64,000 bases of DNA, from positions 124,001 to 188,000 of the forward strand of contig NZ_WTLB01000002.1 of assembly GCF_011378855.1 (NCBI RefSeq), given 5' to 3'. The position numbers and the translations under genes were made by a program. The DNA is from Pseudoalteromonas sp. Z1A8. GTDB lineage: Bacteria; Pseudomonadota; Gammaproteobacteria; Enterobacterales; Alteromonadaceae. This document shows, piece after piece, positions 16,789-25,931 of this stretch (its first letter is position 1; every line of letters begins with the position of its first letter). Under the pieces are notes generated by a model that did not search any database, was not told where the DNA came from, and was given only the letters and a program-made list of their open reading frames with translations.

Positions 16789-19041
16789 ATGATAAAAATA
16801 ATAATAAAGCTAAACATGCTTGTAGTACTTGCTTACTCATTTGAGCTATTTGCCTTTGAGTCTTCATTTAATTACAACTCCGACAATATACTCATACTAG
16901 CAAGCGCCATTATAGCGCTTGCTTTGCCCTACCTGTTATTTGTAATCCACAAACTTAGGCGTTCGCGCCGCCAGCTCCGTCTTTCTGAAAAACGCTTAAA
17001 AAGCACCGTTGAAGGTAGCGGCGATACTCTATGGGATTGGAACATAAAAACAGGCGAAGTTATTCGTATTAACGATAAGTACTTAATGGATTCGACTACC
17101 TTAATGGGGTTCCCACCAAACAAAGGCCTGATTCACCCTCACGATATTAATAACGTTGAACACTTATTAAAAGTGCATTTTGCAGAGCAGTCTGCTTTTT
17201 TTGAAGCCACCTACCGAATCAAAGATACATTTGGGCGTTGGCACTGGGTGCTCGATCGCGGAAAAATAATTGAAAAAGACGCTAACTTATCACCTCTTAG
17301 AATGACAGGTACTGTTCGCGATATATCACAGTTAAAATCGACTGAGGAGCGCTTAAACCTTTTTGCTAAGTGTGTTGAGTCGCTCACCGACGCCTTAGCA
17401 ATTTACGATAAAAACTTTAAACTGGTTGATATAAATCCCAGCTTTTTAACCTTATTTGGTGGCGTACGCGAACAATACTTAGGGAAAGATTTCAACCTAT
17501 CAGGGTATGAGCCAAGCTATACAAACAAAATTATTGAAATAGTAAAAGAGCGCGAACATATTCAACAAGAAGTGAAGCTTCGTAATAGTGAACGCGTTTT
17601 ATTACCTATAGAAATTTCGATAGATGAAATTAAAAACGATCAAAATCAAATAACCAACTATGTCGTGGTTTATTCCGATTTAACAGAGCGTAAAAAAGCC
17701 GAATCGCAAATGCATAATCTATCAAACCGAGATCGTACAACGAGTCTTCCTAACCGAAATTTATTTTTTACCGATTTACATAAACTAGTAAAACTCAACT
17801 CGCACCACGCCTTACTTGTGTTCGACTTAGATAACTTTAAAAAAATAAATGACTCGTTAGGGCATCAACTAGGTGACAGCTTATTAGCTAAATTAGCGAT
17901 GCGCTTAAATAAACTAACCCGCGAAAATGATGTATTTTATCGCTTAGGGGGCGATGAGTTTGCCCTTGTAATGTCTGACACTAACGACATACATGTAATT
18001 ACACGCATGGCAAAACAGTTTTTAGCAGCTATTGCTACACCATTTAAAATGGCTGGCCACGAACTGGCAATTACCTCAAGTGTAGGCATTGTATTGTTCC
18101 CAGAAGACGGTAATACGCCTGAACTACTCTTAAAAAATGCAGATACCGCGATGTATCATGCTAAAAAGAAAGGTAACAGCTACTTATTTTTTAACGACAC
18201 AATGAACCGCCAAGCAGTAAAACGACTACAAATAGAAAACCTTATGCGCTTTGGCTTAAAAGAAGATCATTTTGAAGTGTACTACCAACCAAAAATGAAT
18301 ATTCGCACAGGCAAGCTAACCGGCATGGAAGCATTAGTTCGCTTTATTACACCTAAAAAAGGTATTATTAGCCCTGGTGTATTTATACCCATTGCCGAGG
18401 AAACAGGCCAAATAATTGAAATTGGTGAAGTGGTATTAAACAAAGCCTGCCGAGACGTAAAAGAATGGCTAGATAGCGGTTTATTTAGCGGCCGAGTAGC
18501 TGTCAACTTATCAGCAAAGCAATTTAGCCTCCCCGATTTAACCTCACGTATTGACGTTATTTTGCAAAAAAACGAATTACCTTCGTACTTTTTAGAACTT
18601 GAAATAACAGAAGGTACCGTAATGGACGACCCTAAAGAAGCCATTGCCATTATGCGCTCGTTAAGTGCTCGAGGTATTCATTTGGCAATGGATGATTTTG
18701 GTACGGGTTATTCTTCCTTAGCGTATTTAAAGCAATTTCCGCTTAATACACTAAAAGTAGATAAAGCATTTATAGATGATATGACCAACGAACGTGGGCG
18801 TAACATGGTCGACTCAATAGTTACTATTGCACATAACCTTAATTTGCATGTAGTTGCAGAAGGCGTTGAGCAGGCTCATCAAATTGATATACTTAAAAAG
18901 CTAAACTGCGAAACAGTACAAGGTTATTATTATTCTAAACCACTTTCAAAAAGTGAGTTTACTGAATTTTTAAAACGCCAACAGACTAAAGCAGCTCCAA
19001 GCTTAATTAGAGCAAATAAAAAAGTGGCGTCAATAAATTAG
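16789..19041 (+). CDS. Membrane PAS-GGDEF-EAL protein (c-di-GMP turnover)
   Basis: 750 aa. A signal-like hydrophobic N-terminus (1-25) and a membrane helix (about 33-53) precede two PAS domains (about 65-185 and 190-300), then GGDEF (about 310-470) and EAL (about 485-735). The cyclase signature is intact (RLGGDEFALV). So are the phosphodiesterase residues (MEALVRF, LELEITEG, DDFGTGYSSL, VVAEGVE), so it could make or degrade c-di-GMP; which dominates cannot be told. It begins 54 nt after the M16 gene and ends overlapping the convergent small gene by 4 nt. Confidence 0.9.
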   Translation: MIKIIIKLNMLVVLAYSFELFAFESSFNYNSDNILILASAIIALALPYLLFVIHKLRRSRRQLRLSEKRLKSTVEGSGDTLWDWNIKTGEVIRINDKYLMDSTTLMGFPPNKGLIHPHDINNVEHLLKVHFAEQSAFFEATYRIKDTFGRWHWVLDRGKIIEKDANLSPLRMTGTVRDISQLKSTEERLNLFAKCVESLTDALAIYDKNFKLVDINPSFLTLFGGVREQYLGKDFNLSGYEPSYTNKIIEIVKEREHIQQEVKLRNSERVLLPIEISIDEIKNDQNQITNYVVVYSDLTERKKAESQMHNLSNRDRTTSLPNRNLFFTDLHKLVKLNSHHALLVFDLDNFKKINDSLGHQLGDSLLAKLAMRLNKLTRENDVFYRLGGDEFALVMSDTNDIHVITRMAKQFLAAIATPFKMAGHELAITSSVGIVLFPEDGNTPELLLKNADTAMYHAKKKGNSYLFFNDTMNRQAVKRLQIENLMRFGLKEDHFEVYYQPKMNIRTGKLTGMEALVRFITPKKGIISPGVFIPIAEETGQIIEIGEVVLNKACRDVKEWLDSGLFSGRVAVNLSAKQFSLPDLTSRIDVILQKNELPSYFLELEITEGTVMDDPKEAIAIMRSLSARGIHLAMDDFGTGYSSLAYLKQFPLNTLKVDKAFIDDMTNERGRNMVDSIVTIAHNLNLHVVAEGVEQAHQIDILKKLNCETVQGYYYSKPLSKSEFTEFLKRQQTKAAPSLIRANKKVASIN

Positions 19042-19232
19042 GGGCGCCATATACATGCGTTTATACCTACATTTCTAACCAAGGCACGACGATAATGTAG
19101 ATTAAACAAGCACCAAGCCACAGGCCCAAGTAAACCGCCTAAAATAAGCCATCGCTTAATTGGCATGCCTTTTTTAATAGCTTCTAAATACATTAAAGCT
19201 ATAAAAGCACTGCTTAGTAAAACTATAAACAA
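19038..19232 (-). CDS. Small membrane protein, unknown
   Basis: 64 aa with two hydrophobic helices (about 3-18 and 28-45) around a KKG turn and a basic C-terminus. I chose a TTG start at 19230-19232 because AAGAGG lies 5 nt upstream. An alternative GTG at 19236-19238 would overlap its own ribosome site. It overlaps the 3' end of the GGDEF/EAL gene by 4 nt. No family recognised; reality as a gene is moderately likely. Confidence 0.5.
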   Translation of the reverse strand: MFIVLLSSAFIALMYLEAIKKGMPIKRWLILGGLLGPVAWCLFNLHYRRALVRNVGINACIWRP

Positions 19233-19319
19233 AGTCACCTCTTAAAGTTGCTCAAAAATACGGCGCTCATTTTAACGCTAACGTGATTGAATTTAAAGCA
19301 ACAAATCCTCCGCGCACAA

Positions 19320-19354
19320 AAAAGCCGAACCTGTTAAACACAGATTCGGCTTTT
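19320..19354 (-). terminator. Terminator of efpL
   Basis: AAAAGCCGAA (19320-19329) pairs with TTCGGCTTTT (19345-19354). An inner CTGT/ACAG stem caps the loop. A-rich sequence on the left gives the U tract for the minus strand. Confidence 0.8.
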
Positions 19355-19372
19355 AAAATTATAATTTACGCG

Positions 19373-19945
19373 TTACTTTTCAGCACGGCCCATAAATTTG
19401 TGTTCAACAGTATTAATACGGATACGGTCACCTGTTGAAATATGCTCTGGCACAGAAATATTTAAACCAGTAGACATACGTGCAGGTTTTGAACGCGCAC
19501 TTGCAGAAGCACCTTTAATAGATGGGTCTGTTTCTTCCACAACAAGTTCAACACTTGACGGTAAATCAAGTCCTACTGGCGCGCCATCAATAACAATTAC
19601 GTGTACACCTTGCGTTTCTTCATTAACAAACTGAATTTCTTCGCTAATCGCGTCTTTATTCAAGTTGTAAGGCGTGTAATCTTCATTATCCATAAACACA
19701 TACTCATCGCCATCAATGTACGAGAGCATTACTTCACGGCGCGTTAAATCGGCAAGCGTTAGCATGTCGCTGTCTTTAAATGTTTCGTCTACTTTACTAC
19801 CTGTTACTACATCGTATAAACGCATACGGTATAAACTACCACCAGCACGACCTTGTGGCACAGAGCGCACAATATCTTTTACAACTAAAACGCGGCCATT
19901 AAAGTCAATAGCAGTACCTTTTTTAACATCACTCGCCTTTGGCAT
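19373..19945 (-). CDS. efpL: EF-P-like protein EfpL (YeiP)
   Basis: 190 aa (E. coli YeiP 190). Three OB/KOW-type domains as in EF-P. The tip loop reads [11 protein letters not shown] with Arg33 where canonical EF-P has its modified lysine, the mark of the YeiP/EfpL branch. The C-terminus [19 protein letters not shown] is typical of the subfamily. It relieves ribosome stalling at polyproline and other difficult motifs. Start: ATG with AGGAA upstream. Monocistronic with its own terminator. Confidence 0.95.
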   Translation of the reverse strand: MPKASDVKKGTAIDFNGRVLVVKDIVRSVPQGRAGGSLYRMRLYDVVTGSKVDETFKDSDMLTLADLTRREVMLSYIDGDEYVFMDNEDYTPYNLNKDAISEEIQFVNEETQGVHVIVIDGAPVGLDLPSSVELVVEETDPSIKGASASARSKPARMSTGLNISVPEHISTGDRIRINTVEHKFMGRAEK

Positions 19946-20139
19946 GTGTGAATTCCTATTATTTTTTTGATTGCCAGAAACATACCACGAACTGGATTTT
20001 GTTCAACTAAAATTACGTTGGTTTTACGCTACATGTTGTATTAGCTTGTAAAATTTTAATTTATACTAAAATACATATAATCAAATGTGAAAAAAACTGC
20101 TATGGTAGCTTTACCGAGTATGACTTCAAGGAATGGATC

Positions 20140-20526
20140 ATGGACCAAAAAAAAGTACATGAGTATTTAGTTAAAAAACCACTTGTTCAGGTTACAAAAC
20201 CATTTGCGCAAGAGGTTGATGTATATAAAGTGAATCATAAAATGTTTGCGACTCTTGCTATTGGCAATGATGGCGAAACAAACGATGATGGAGAAGTTAT
20301 TTGGTGGCTTAACTTAAAGTGCGATCCTGATGAAGCAATATCATTGCGTGATATTTTCCCGGCAGTGATCCCTGGTTACCATATGAATAAACGCTTATGG
20401 AACACAGTAATTTTAGACGGCACAATTCCACAAGGTGAAATTGAGAGAATGATTGATAACTCATTTAATTTAGTCGTAGAAAACATGCCAGAAAAAGACC
20501 GCAAAGCAATTGCGCTTCATCTATAA
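20140..20526 (+). CDS. MmcQ/YjbR family protein
   Basis: 128 aa. The C-terminal half, PGYHMNKRLWNTVILDGTIPQGEIERMIDNSFNLV (about 78-112), is the conserved block of the YjbR/MmcQ (double-wing, DUF419) family, whose biochemical role is unclear; DNA binding has been proposed from the fold. AAGGA precedes the ATG. Stands alone, convergent with the acetyltransferase gene. Confidence 0.85.
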   Translation: MDQKKVHEYLVKKPLVQVTKPFAQEVDVYKVNHKMFATLAIGNDGETNDDGEVIWWLNLKCDPDEAISLRDIFPAVIPGYHMNKRLWNTVILDGTIPQGEIERMIDNSFNLVVENMPEKDRKAIALHL

Positions 20527-20534
20527 GCATTTAT

Positions 20535-20554
20535 TGGGCTAGGCTACTAGCCCA
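20535..20554. terminator. Short hairpin between convergent genes
   Basis: TGGGCTAG, GCTA loop, CTAGCCCA: an 8-bp perfect stem in the 36-nt gap. There is no clear U tract, so a terminator role is tentative. Confidence 0.45.
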
Positions 20555-20562
20555 TTAAAACC

Positions 20563-21072
20563 TTACACCTTAAGCGTATAAATTAAATCGTCATATAACT
20601 TTTCGCCTATTGTATGCACTTTAAAAAGTGTATCAGTATGGGTTAAACCGCACTTACTAAGTACCTTTTCAGAACCAATATTACCGCGAGTTACAACTGC
20701 TTTAAATTGCCTTATTCCACATTTTTTCCATGCCCAGTCAATTACAGCTCTTAGCGACTCTGTCGCGTAGCCTTGATTAAAATACTCTGGCAATAATAAA
20801 TAACCAAGCTCTGCGGTTTCTCCGTCATAGGCAAAGCCTGTAACACCCACAGGTTGTTTGGTTTGATTATTAATAATGAGTAAACACAGTGGATGACGTG
20901 ATTTAGCATTCCACTTAGGCAAGCGTATCTCAAAGCGATTTCTTACAAGTGACTCCATTGGCATATCAAAACAATACTTAAGGACTTGAGGATCGCGATG
21001 AAGCGCTAGAAAAAGAGGCCAATCAGCTTCTTCTATTTGGTACATGCTCAATCTTTGTGTAAATAAGATCAT
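20563..21072 (-). CDS. GNAT acetyltransferase, RimJ/RimL type
   Basis: 169 aa. RimL-like GNAT: the N-terminal TQRLSMYQIEEADW, then LGYLLLPEYFNQGYATESLRAVIDWAWK, where the acetyl-CoA-binding Q/G-x-G-x-A loop is NQGYATE, and VTRGNIGSEKVLSKCGLTHTD. It could acetylate a protein N-terminus or a small amine; no target is indicated by its neighbours. Confidence 0.85.
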   Translation of the reverse strand: MILFTQRLSMYQIEEADWPLFLALHRDPQVLKYCFDMPMESLVRNRFEIRLPKWNAKSRHPLCLLIINNQTKQPVGVTGFAYDGETAELGYLLLPEYFNQGYATESLRAVIDWAWKKCGIRQFKAVVTRGNIGSEKVLSKCGLTHTDTLFKVHTIGEKLYDDLIYTLKV

Positions 21073-21103
21073 TAAGCTCCTCGTTTAAATAATAAAAAAT
21101 CAT

Positions 21104-21133
21104 AAAAAAACCGCATTTAAATGCGGTTTTTTT
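21104..21133 (-). terminator. Terminator of fadIJ
   Basis: A 30-bp perfect palindrome, AAAAAAACCGCATTT followed directly by its complement. 15 nt after the fadJ stop; usable in both directions. Confidence 0.9.
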
Positions 21134-21147
21134 AGATAGCAGAAACT

Positions 21148-23355
21148 TTATTCTTTCGTTTCAATCTCTTTAGTAACTTCAGGCTCAGTTACACTTTGCT
21201 CTTGTGGTTCAGTACTTTGTACTTCAGGAGCTACAATCTCAACATGTGTTGCGTTATAAAAAGTAGCACCAGAGCTTGCCATCGTTACCAGTGATTCACA
21301 TGGCTCAAAGTTAGCGTTGTTGTTAGCTAATGTAGACATATCAGAGCTTACTTTACTTGCGCCTAATTTATCCATGTAGCTGAACGGGCCACCTAAAAAT
21401 GGTGGAAAACCAATACCAAATATTGCACCAATGTCGCCATCACGTGGGCTGGCAATAATGCCATCATCTAAACAACGTACTGCTTCGTTAAGCATTTGCG
21501 ATACACAACGCTTAGCAATTTCGCTTTTGTTTAAACGTGGAGCCGGGGTAACACCCAAGAGTTCGTAAACTGACTCATCAACCTTTTTGCCTTTTTTATC
21601 GTATTCATAAAAACCACGACCCGATTTACGGCCAAGGCGTTTTGAATCAATCATACGGCTAAATGCATCAGGGCCTTTAAAACGATCACCTAATTCTTTT
21701 TCAAGAATTGGAGCAATTTTAGAGCCAATATCAATACCTACTTCATCAAGTAGAGCAAGCGGCCCTACCGGAAAACCAAACTCAACAAGCGCTGCATCAA
21801 TCTTTTCGATTGGCTCACCCGCTAACATTAAATTAGCAGCCTCGTTTAAATAAGGCGCTAAAATACGGTTTACGTAAAAACCGGCCATGTCTTTTACAAC
21901 AATTGGCGTTTTGCCTTGCTTACGTGCAAAGTTAACAACGCGGGCAATTGTTTCTTGAGATGTACCTTCGTGTGGAATAATTTCCACTAATGGCATTTTT
22001 TCCACTGGTGAAAAGTAATGCAAGCCAATTACATTTTCAGGACGTGCTGCCTGCGCTGCAATTTGCGATATTGGTAATGACGACGTGTTACTTGCAAAAA
22101 TTGTATTTGCTTGGCATTGCTGCTCTACGTCTGCAACCATACCTTGCTTAAGTGCAAGATCTTCAAACACCGCTTCTATTACTAAATCAATGTGTTTAAA
22201 GCCACTGTAGTCAGTTGTACCTGTAATACGGTTCATTGTTAACTGCACATCAGCTTTAGACATAATACGACGCTTAAGGCGCTTGTCTAAAATTTTATAG
22301 GTGTAGCTCATTGCATTGCTAATGCCCTGCTCTGCTACATCTTTAATACGTACCGGTACTTTAGCTTTAACAGCACTTACGTGCGCAATACCAGCGCCCA
22401 TTAGCCCACCACCTAAAACAGCGGTTTTGCTAATTGCTGGCGCGTCATCATTGCGCCACTCTTTTTTCATTTCAGTGGTTGCAAAGAAAATACCGCGAAG
22501 CGCTTTAGATTCATCACTCATTACAAGTGTTGCAAAGCTTTCAGCTTCTGTTTTATACGCTTTTAGCTCATCAAGCTCTACACTAGCTCGCACTGCTTTA
22601 ATAATAGCTAGTGGTGCTGGGTAGTGCCCGCCCGTTTTTTTCAGTACGTTTTCTTTTGCTTTTTTAAAGATAAAGTTACGACCAAAAGGGTTTGATTCTA
22701 ATAATTTACTAATACTGTCGAGCTTTGGCTCTTTTGCTTGTGGCTTTTTCTTAGTCGCAAATTCTTTTGCAACTTTTAGCAGCACACTGTGCGGTACGCA
22801 ATCATCAAGCACGCCTGCTTTTTTAGCTTGATTAGGGCGAATTTGTTTACCTGTTAGCATCCACTCTAGTGCTTTTTGAATACCAACAATTTTAGTTAAA
22901 CGTTGCGTGCCGCCGCCACCAGGAAGTAAACCAAGTTGTACTTCTGGTAAGCCAATTTTTGTTAAATCGCTGTCGGTACCAACACGGTAATCACACGCTA
23001 ACGCAAACTCTAAACCACCACCTAATGCAGCGCCATGAATAGCGCTTACTGTTGTGTATGGCAGTTTTGTCATATCAAAAAACGCTTGATGACACAGTTC
23101 ACTAATCGCTAAAGCATCTTCACGTTTTTGCACGCTATCAAGCATTTTAACGTCGGCGCCAGCAATAAAGTTATCGCTTTTACCACTTATAAATACCATG
23201 CCTTTTACGTTTTGCGATTTAGCATCTTCTAGTAACGCTTTTAAATCATCGGCAAAACTGCTGCGCAGGGTATTCATTTTCTCACCCGGCACATCAATCG
23301 TTACTACGGCAATTTTATTTTCGTCTACCGCTAAATTAAATACTGAATCTGACAT
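21148..23355 (-). CDS. fadJ: Fatty acid oxidation complex, alpha subunit FadJ
   Basis: 735 aa (E. coli FadJ 714). The N-terminal enoyl-CoA hydratase/isomerase domain (to about 300) includes NFIAGADVKML and HGAALGGGLEFALACDYR. The 3-hydroxyacyl-CoA dehydrogenase domain starts at the NAD loop LGGGLMGAGIAHV. The last 30 residues are an acidic Glu/Thr/Pro tail. The true start is the ATG sharing its A with the fadI stop (TAATG, 23353-23357); a longer upstream frame exists but would begin inside fadI. It forms the beta-oxidation complex with FadI. Confidence 0.95.
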   Translation of the reverse strand: MSDSVFNLAVDENKIAVVTIDVPGEKMNTLRSSFADDLKALLEDAKSQNVKGMVFISGKSDNFIAGADVKMLDSVQKREDALAISELCHQAFFDMTKLPYTTVSAIHGAALGGGLEFALACDYRVGTDSDLTKIGLPEVQLGLLPGGGGTQRLTKIVGIQKALEWMLTGKQIRPNQAKKAGVLDDCVPHSVLLKVAKEFATKKKPQAKEPKLDSISKLLESNPFGRNFIFKKAKENVLKKTGGHYPAPLAIIKAVRASVELDELKAYKTEAESFATLVMSDESKALRGIFFATTEMKKEWRNDDAPAISKTAVLGGGLMGAGIAHVSAVKAKVPVRIKDVAEQGISNAMSYTYKILDKRLKRRIMSKADVQLTMNRITGTTDYSGFKHIDLVIEAVFEDLALKQGMVADVEQQCQANTIFASNTSSLPISQIAAQAARPENVIGLHYFSPVEKMPLVEIIPHEGTSQETIARVVNFARKQGKTPIVVKDMAGFYVNRILAPYLNEAANLMLAGEPIEKIDAALVEFGFPVGPLALLDEVGIDIGSKIAPILEKELGDRFKGPDAFSRMIDSKRLGRKSGRGFYEYDKKGKKVDESVYELLGVTPAPRLNKSEIAKRCVSQMLNEAVRCLDDGIIASPRDGDIGAIFGIGFPPFLGGPFSYMDKLGASKVSSDMSTLANNNANFEPCESLVTMASSGATFYNATHVEIVAPEVQSTEPQEQSVTEPEVTKEIETKE

Positions 23356-24665
23356 TACGCGCTCTCCAATACAAAGGCTGCACCTAAACCACCAGCAGCA
23401 CACGCTGTTGTTAATGCTAAACCGCCACCACGACGTTTAAGCTCGTGTAAGCTTTGCGTAATTAAGCGAGCACCTGTTGCAGCAAATGGATGACCATATG
23501 CTAAAGAGCCGCCGTTAACGTTAAACTTATCCATGTTAATTTCGCCAATTGCTTTGCTGCGACCTAAATGCTCTTGTGCAAATTTGTCTGAGGCAAACAT
23601 TTTCATATTGGCGAGTGTTTGCGATGCAAACGCTTCGTGCATTTCAATTAAGTCTAAATCAGCAAGGGTAATACCCGCTCTATCTAGTGCAATAGGCGTT
23701 GAATGAGCTGGGCCCATTAGCATGTCTTTTTCTACACCAATTGCCGAAAATGCAAAGCTACGTACGTAACCTAATATTTCGTAGCCAAGTGCTTTTGCTT
23801 TGCTTTCGCTCATCATAAGTACGGCCGCTGCACCATCTGTTAACGGTGTTGCATTTGCTGCGGTAACAGTACCGTGCTGGCGGTCAAACACCGGTTTAAG
23901 CTTGGCGTAGCCTTCAACCGTTGAGTTTTTACGAATGTTGTTATCTTCTGAAATAAAACTTTTATATGGCGGTAAATGCGCCGTCATTACTTCATCTTTT
24001 AACTTTCCATCAGCCCATGCTTGCGTTGCAAGTGAGTGAGAACGATGTGCTAATGCATCTTGATCTTCACGGCTAATATTATGTGTTTTAGCCATTTGCT
24101 CAGCAGTTTGCCCCATTGAAAGGCCTGTTGAGTACTCTGCAACTGCAGGAGGCACTGGTAATAAATCTTTTAAACGCAGTTTTGAAAATATTTTTAAGCG
24201 TTGACCAAGCGTACGCGCTTTATTTAAATCAACTAAGCTGCCTGCTAGCTTTTTACTAACACCAATTGGCAGTACTGATGACGAATCTGCGCCGCCTGCA
24301 ATACCTACACTTACAGAGCCTGCCATAATAGACTCAGCTACATTGGCAATTGCCTGAAAGCTGGTAGCACATGCGCGCGATACAGAATATGCATCAACCG
24401 ATACTGGCATACCTGTGCCCAATACAATTTCACGTGCAATATTTGGCGCTTCTGGCATTTGTACTACTTGACCAAATACAAGTTGATCAATTTCTGACTT
24501 ATTGAAATTTAATCGTTCAAGCATTTCGTTAACCACCAACTTACCCATATCAAGTGCAGGTACATGGTGAAACGCTGTTGCTTGCTTTGCAAAAGGTGTA
24601 CGTAAGCCGCTAACTATGGCAATACGGTCGCCCTTTGGTGTTTTTAGTATGTTTTGCTCAGACAT
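23355..24665 (-). CDS. fadI: Acetyl-CoA acyltransferase FadI (3-ketoacyl-CoA thiolase)
   Basis: 436 aa, the same length as E. coli FadI. The catalytic cysteine is in [11 protein letters not shown] (about residue 98). The C-terminal thiolase motifs are [19 protein letters not shown] (His) and [16 protein letters not shown] (second Cys). It carries out thiolytic release of acetyl-CoA, the last step of the beta-oxidation cycle. The ribosome site is GGGAGAG. First gene of the fadIJ operon, with a FadR-like operator and a good promoter upstream. Confidence 0.95.
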   Translation of the reverse strand: MSEQNILKTPKGDRIAIVSGLRTPFAKQATAFHHVPALDMGKLVVNEMLERLNFNKSEIDQLVFGQVVQMPEAPNIAREIVLGTGMPVSVDAYSVSRACATSFQAIANVAESIMAGSVSVGIAGGADSSSVLPIGVSKKLAGSLVDLNKARTLGQRLKIFSKLRLKDLLPVPPAVAEYSTGLSMGQTAEQMAKTHNISREDQDALAHRSHSLATQAWADGKLKDEVMTAHLPPYKSFISEDNNIRKNSTVEGYAKLKPVFDRQHGTVTAANATPLTDGAAAVLMMSESKAKALGYEILGYVRSFAFSAIGVEKDMLMGPAHSTPIALDRAGITLADLDLIEMHEAFASQTLANMKMFASDKFAQEHLGRSKAIGEINMDKFNVNGGSLAYGHPFAATGARLITQSLHELKRRGGGLALTTACAAGGLGAAFVLESA

Positions 24666-24681
24666 TTATGCTCTCCCGCTG

Positions 24682-24696
24682 ACAGGTCTGACCTGT
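24682..24696 (-). promoter_or_regulatory. FadR-like operator of fadIJ
   Basis: ACAGGTCTGACCTGT has two perfect 7-bp arms around one central base. It matches the FadR core TGGTCnGACC in all but the second position. It would occupy about +7 to +21 of the predicted fadIJ transcript, a repressing position. The regulator is inferred from the motif alone. Confidence 0.65.
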
Positions 24697-24708
24697 TTGT
24701 TTTCCTCG

Positions 24709-24737
24709 ATTCTAAACAACCCGTGTGCTAAAGCCAA
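24709..24737 (-). promoter_or_regulatory. Predicted sigma-70 promoter of fadIJ
   Basis: Read on the minus strand: -35 TTGGCT (24732-24737), 17-nt spacer, -10 TAGAAT (24709-24714). Transcription would start near 24702, just before the FadR-like site. Confidence 0.55.
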
Positions 24738-24876
24738 TAGAAAAACACAAATTTATATAAACAGTGTTTAATTACGACTATCACAATAGGCTTTTTTAGA
24801 CGCATTTACAAAGTTTTGTGGTACGCTAAAAATCGTTAAAAAATAACGAACTATTTTAAAAAATACAGTCTAACTC

Positions 24877-24905
24877 TTGAGTTACCCAATTATAAACCTT
24901 ATAAA
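24877..24905 (+). promoter_or_regulatory. Predicted promoter of the moxR-bat operon
   Basis: -35 TTGAGT (24877-24882), 17-nt spacer, -10 TATAAA (24900-24905). The leader of about 60 nt contains the inverted repeat ACCTAA/TTAGGT (24922-24938). This and the divergent fadIJ control region account for most of the 306-nt gap; I see no gene in it. Confidence 0.45.
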
Positions 24906-24971
24906 TAGGTCTGTATTTATCACCTAACACTATTAGGTACAAACCCAGCTGACGAGGACAGTCCACTTATT

Positions 24972-25928
24972 ATGGCAGCTAACGCATTTTCACAATTAAA
25001 AACGTACTTAGATACACAAATCATTGGCCAGCCAGAGCTTACACAAGCGCTACTTATTGCAATTTTAGCTGATGGTCATTTATTAGTAGAAGGGCCTCCG
25101 GGGCTTGCAAAAACACGTGCAGTTAATGCACTTGCAAAAGGTATTGAAGGCTCGTTTCAGCGCGTACAGTTTACGCCAGACTTATTACCGGCTGATGTTA
25201 CAGGCACCGATATTTACCGCCAACAAACTAGCGAGTTTGTATTTGAAAAAGGCCCTCTTTTTCACAACCTAATTTTAGCCGATGAAATTAACCGCGCACC
25301 AGCCAAAGTACAATCAGCACTATTAGAAGCCATGGCAGAGCGCCAAGTGACCGTGGGTAAAAACACTTATCCGCTTAGCGAACTATTTTTAGTTATGGCA
25401 ACACAAAACCCGCTAGAGCAAGAAGGGACTTACCCGTTACCAGAAGCCCAGCTGGATCGTTTTTTACTGCACCTAAGTATTGGTTACCCTGGCGCAGAGC
25501 ATGAGCTTGATATACTGCGTTTAACACGCGGCGAAGCGCTTAACGAACAACAGCCGGTATTGCAAAAGATTAGTCAAAGCGATTTATTTGCTGCCCGAAA
25601 AGAAATACTAGGGCTTTATTTAGCAGAGCCGCTTGAGCAATACCTAGTACAACTTATTATTGCCACCCGTGAAGGCGCTAAATTAGATGCACAACTAGGT
25701 AGTTGGATTGAATTTGGTGCAAGCCCGCGTGCAACAATAGCACTTGATAAATGTGCTCGTGCTCATGCATGGCTTCAAGGCCGTGACTTTGTAGCACCTG
25801 ATGACATTCAAGCAGTTGTACATAACGTACTGCGTCATCGCATTATTTTAAGTTACGAAGCCCAAGCCGATGGCATTACTAAAGATCAAGTAATAAGCCG
25901 TATAGTTGAACTTGTAGCCGTACCATAA
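24972..25928 (+). CDS. MoxR-family AAA+ ATPase
   Basis: 318 aa. Walker A GPPGLAKT (41-48), Walker B LILADEINRAPAK, sensor 1 ATQNP and a C-terminal helical lid. MoxR ATPases act as chaperones that load or activate von Willebrand A (VWA) partner proteins, which here are encoded directly downstream. It opens a six-gene run in which spacings are 2-3 nt or overlaps, so one operon is nearly certain. Confidence 0.92.
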   Translation: MAANAFSQLKTYLDTQIIGQPELTQALLIAILADGHLLVEGPPGLAKTRAVNALAKGIEGSFQRVQFTPDLLPADVTGTDIYRQQTSEFVFEKGPLFHNLILADEINRAPAKVQSALLEAMAERQVTVGKNTYPLSELFLVMATQNPLEQEGTYPLPEAQLDRFLLHLSIGYPGAEHELDILRLTRGEALNEQQPVLQKISQSDLFAARKEILGLYLAEPLEQYLVQLIIATREGAKLDAQLGSWIEFGASPRATIALDKCARAHAWLQGRDFVAPDDIQAVVHNVLRHRIILSYEAQADGITKDQVISRIVELVAVP

Positions 25929-25931
25929 GTT

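Noticed and set aside
21148-23403. Longer FadJ starting at 23403
   Set aside because: The extra 16 residues are the fadI 3' end in another frame; TAATG coupling at 23355 fits the operon.
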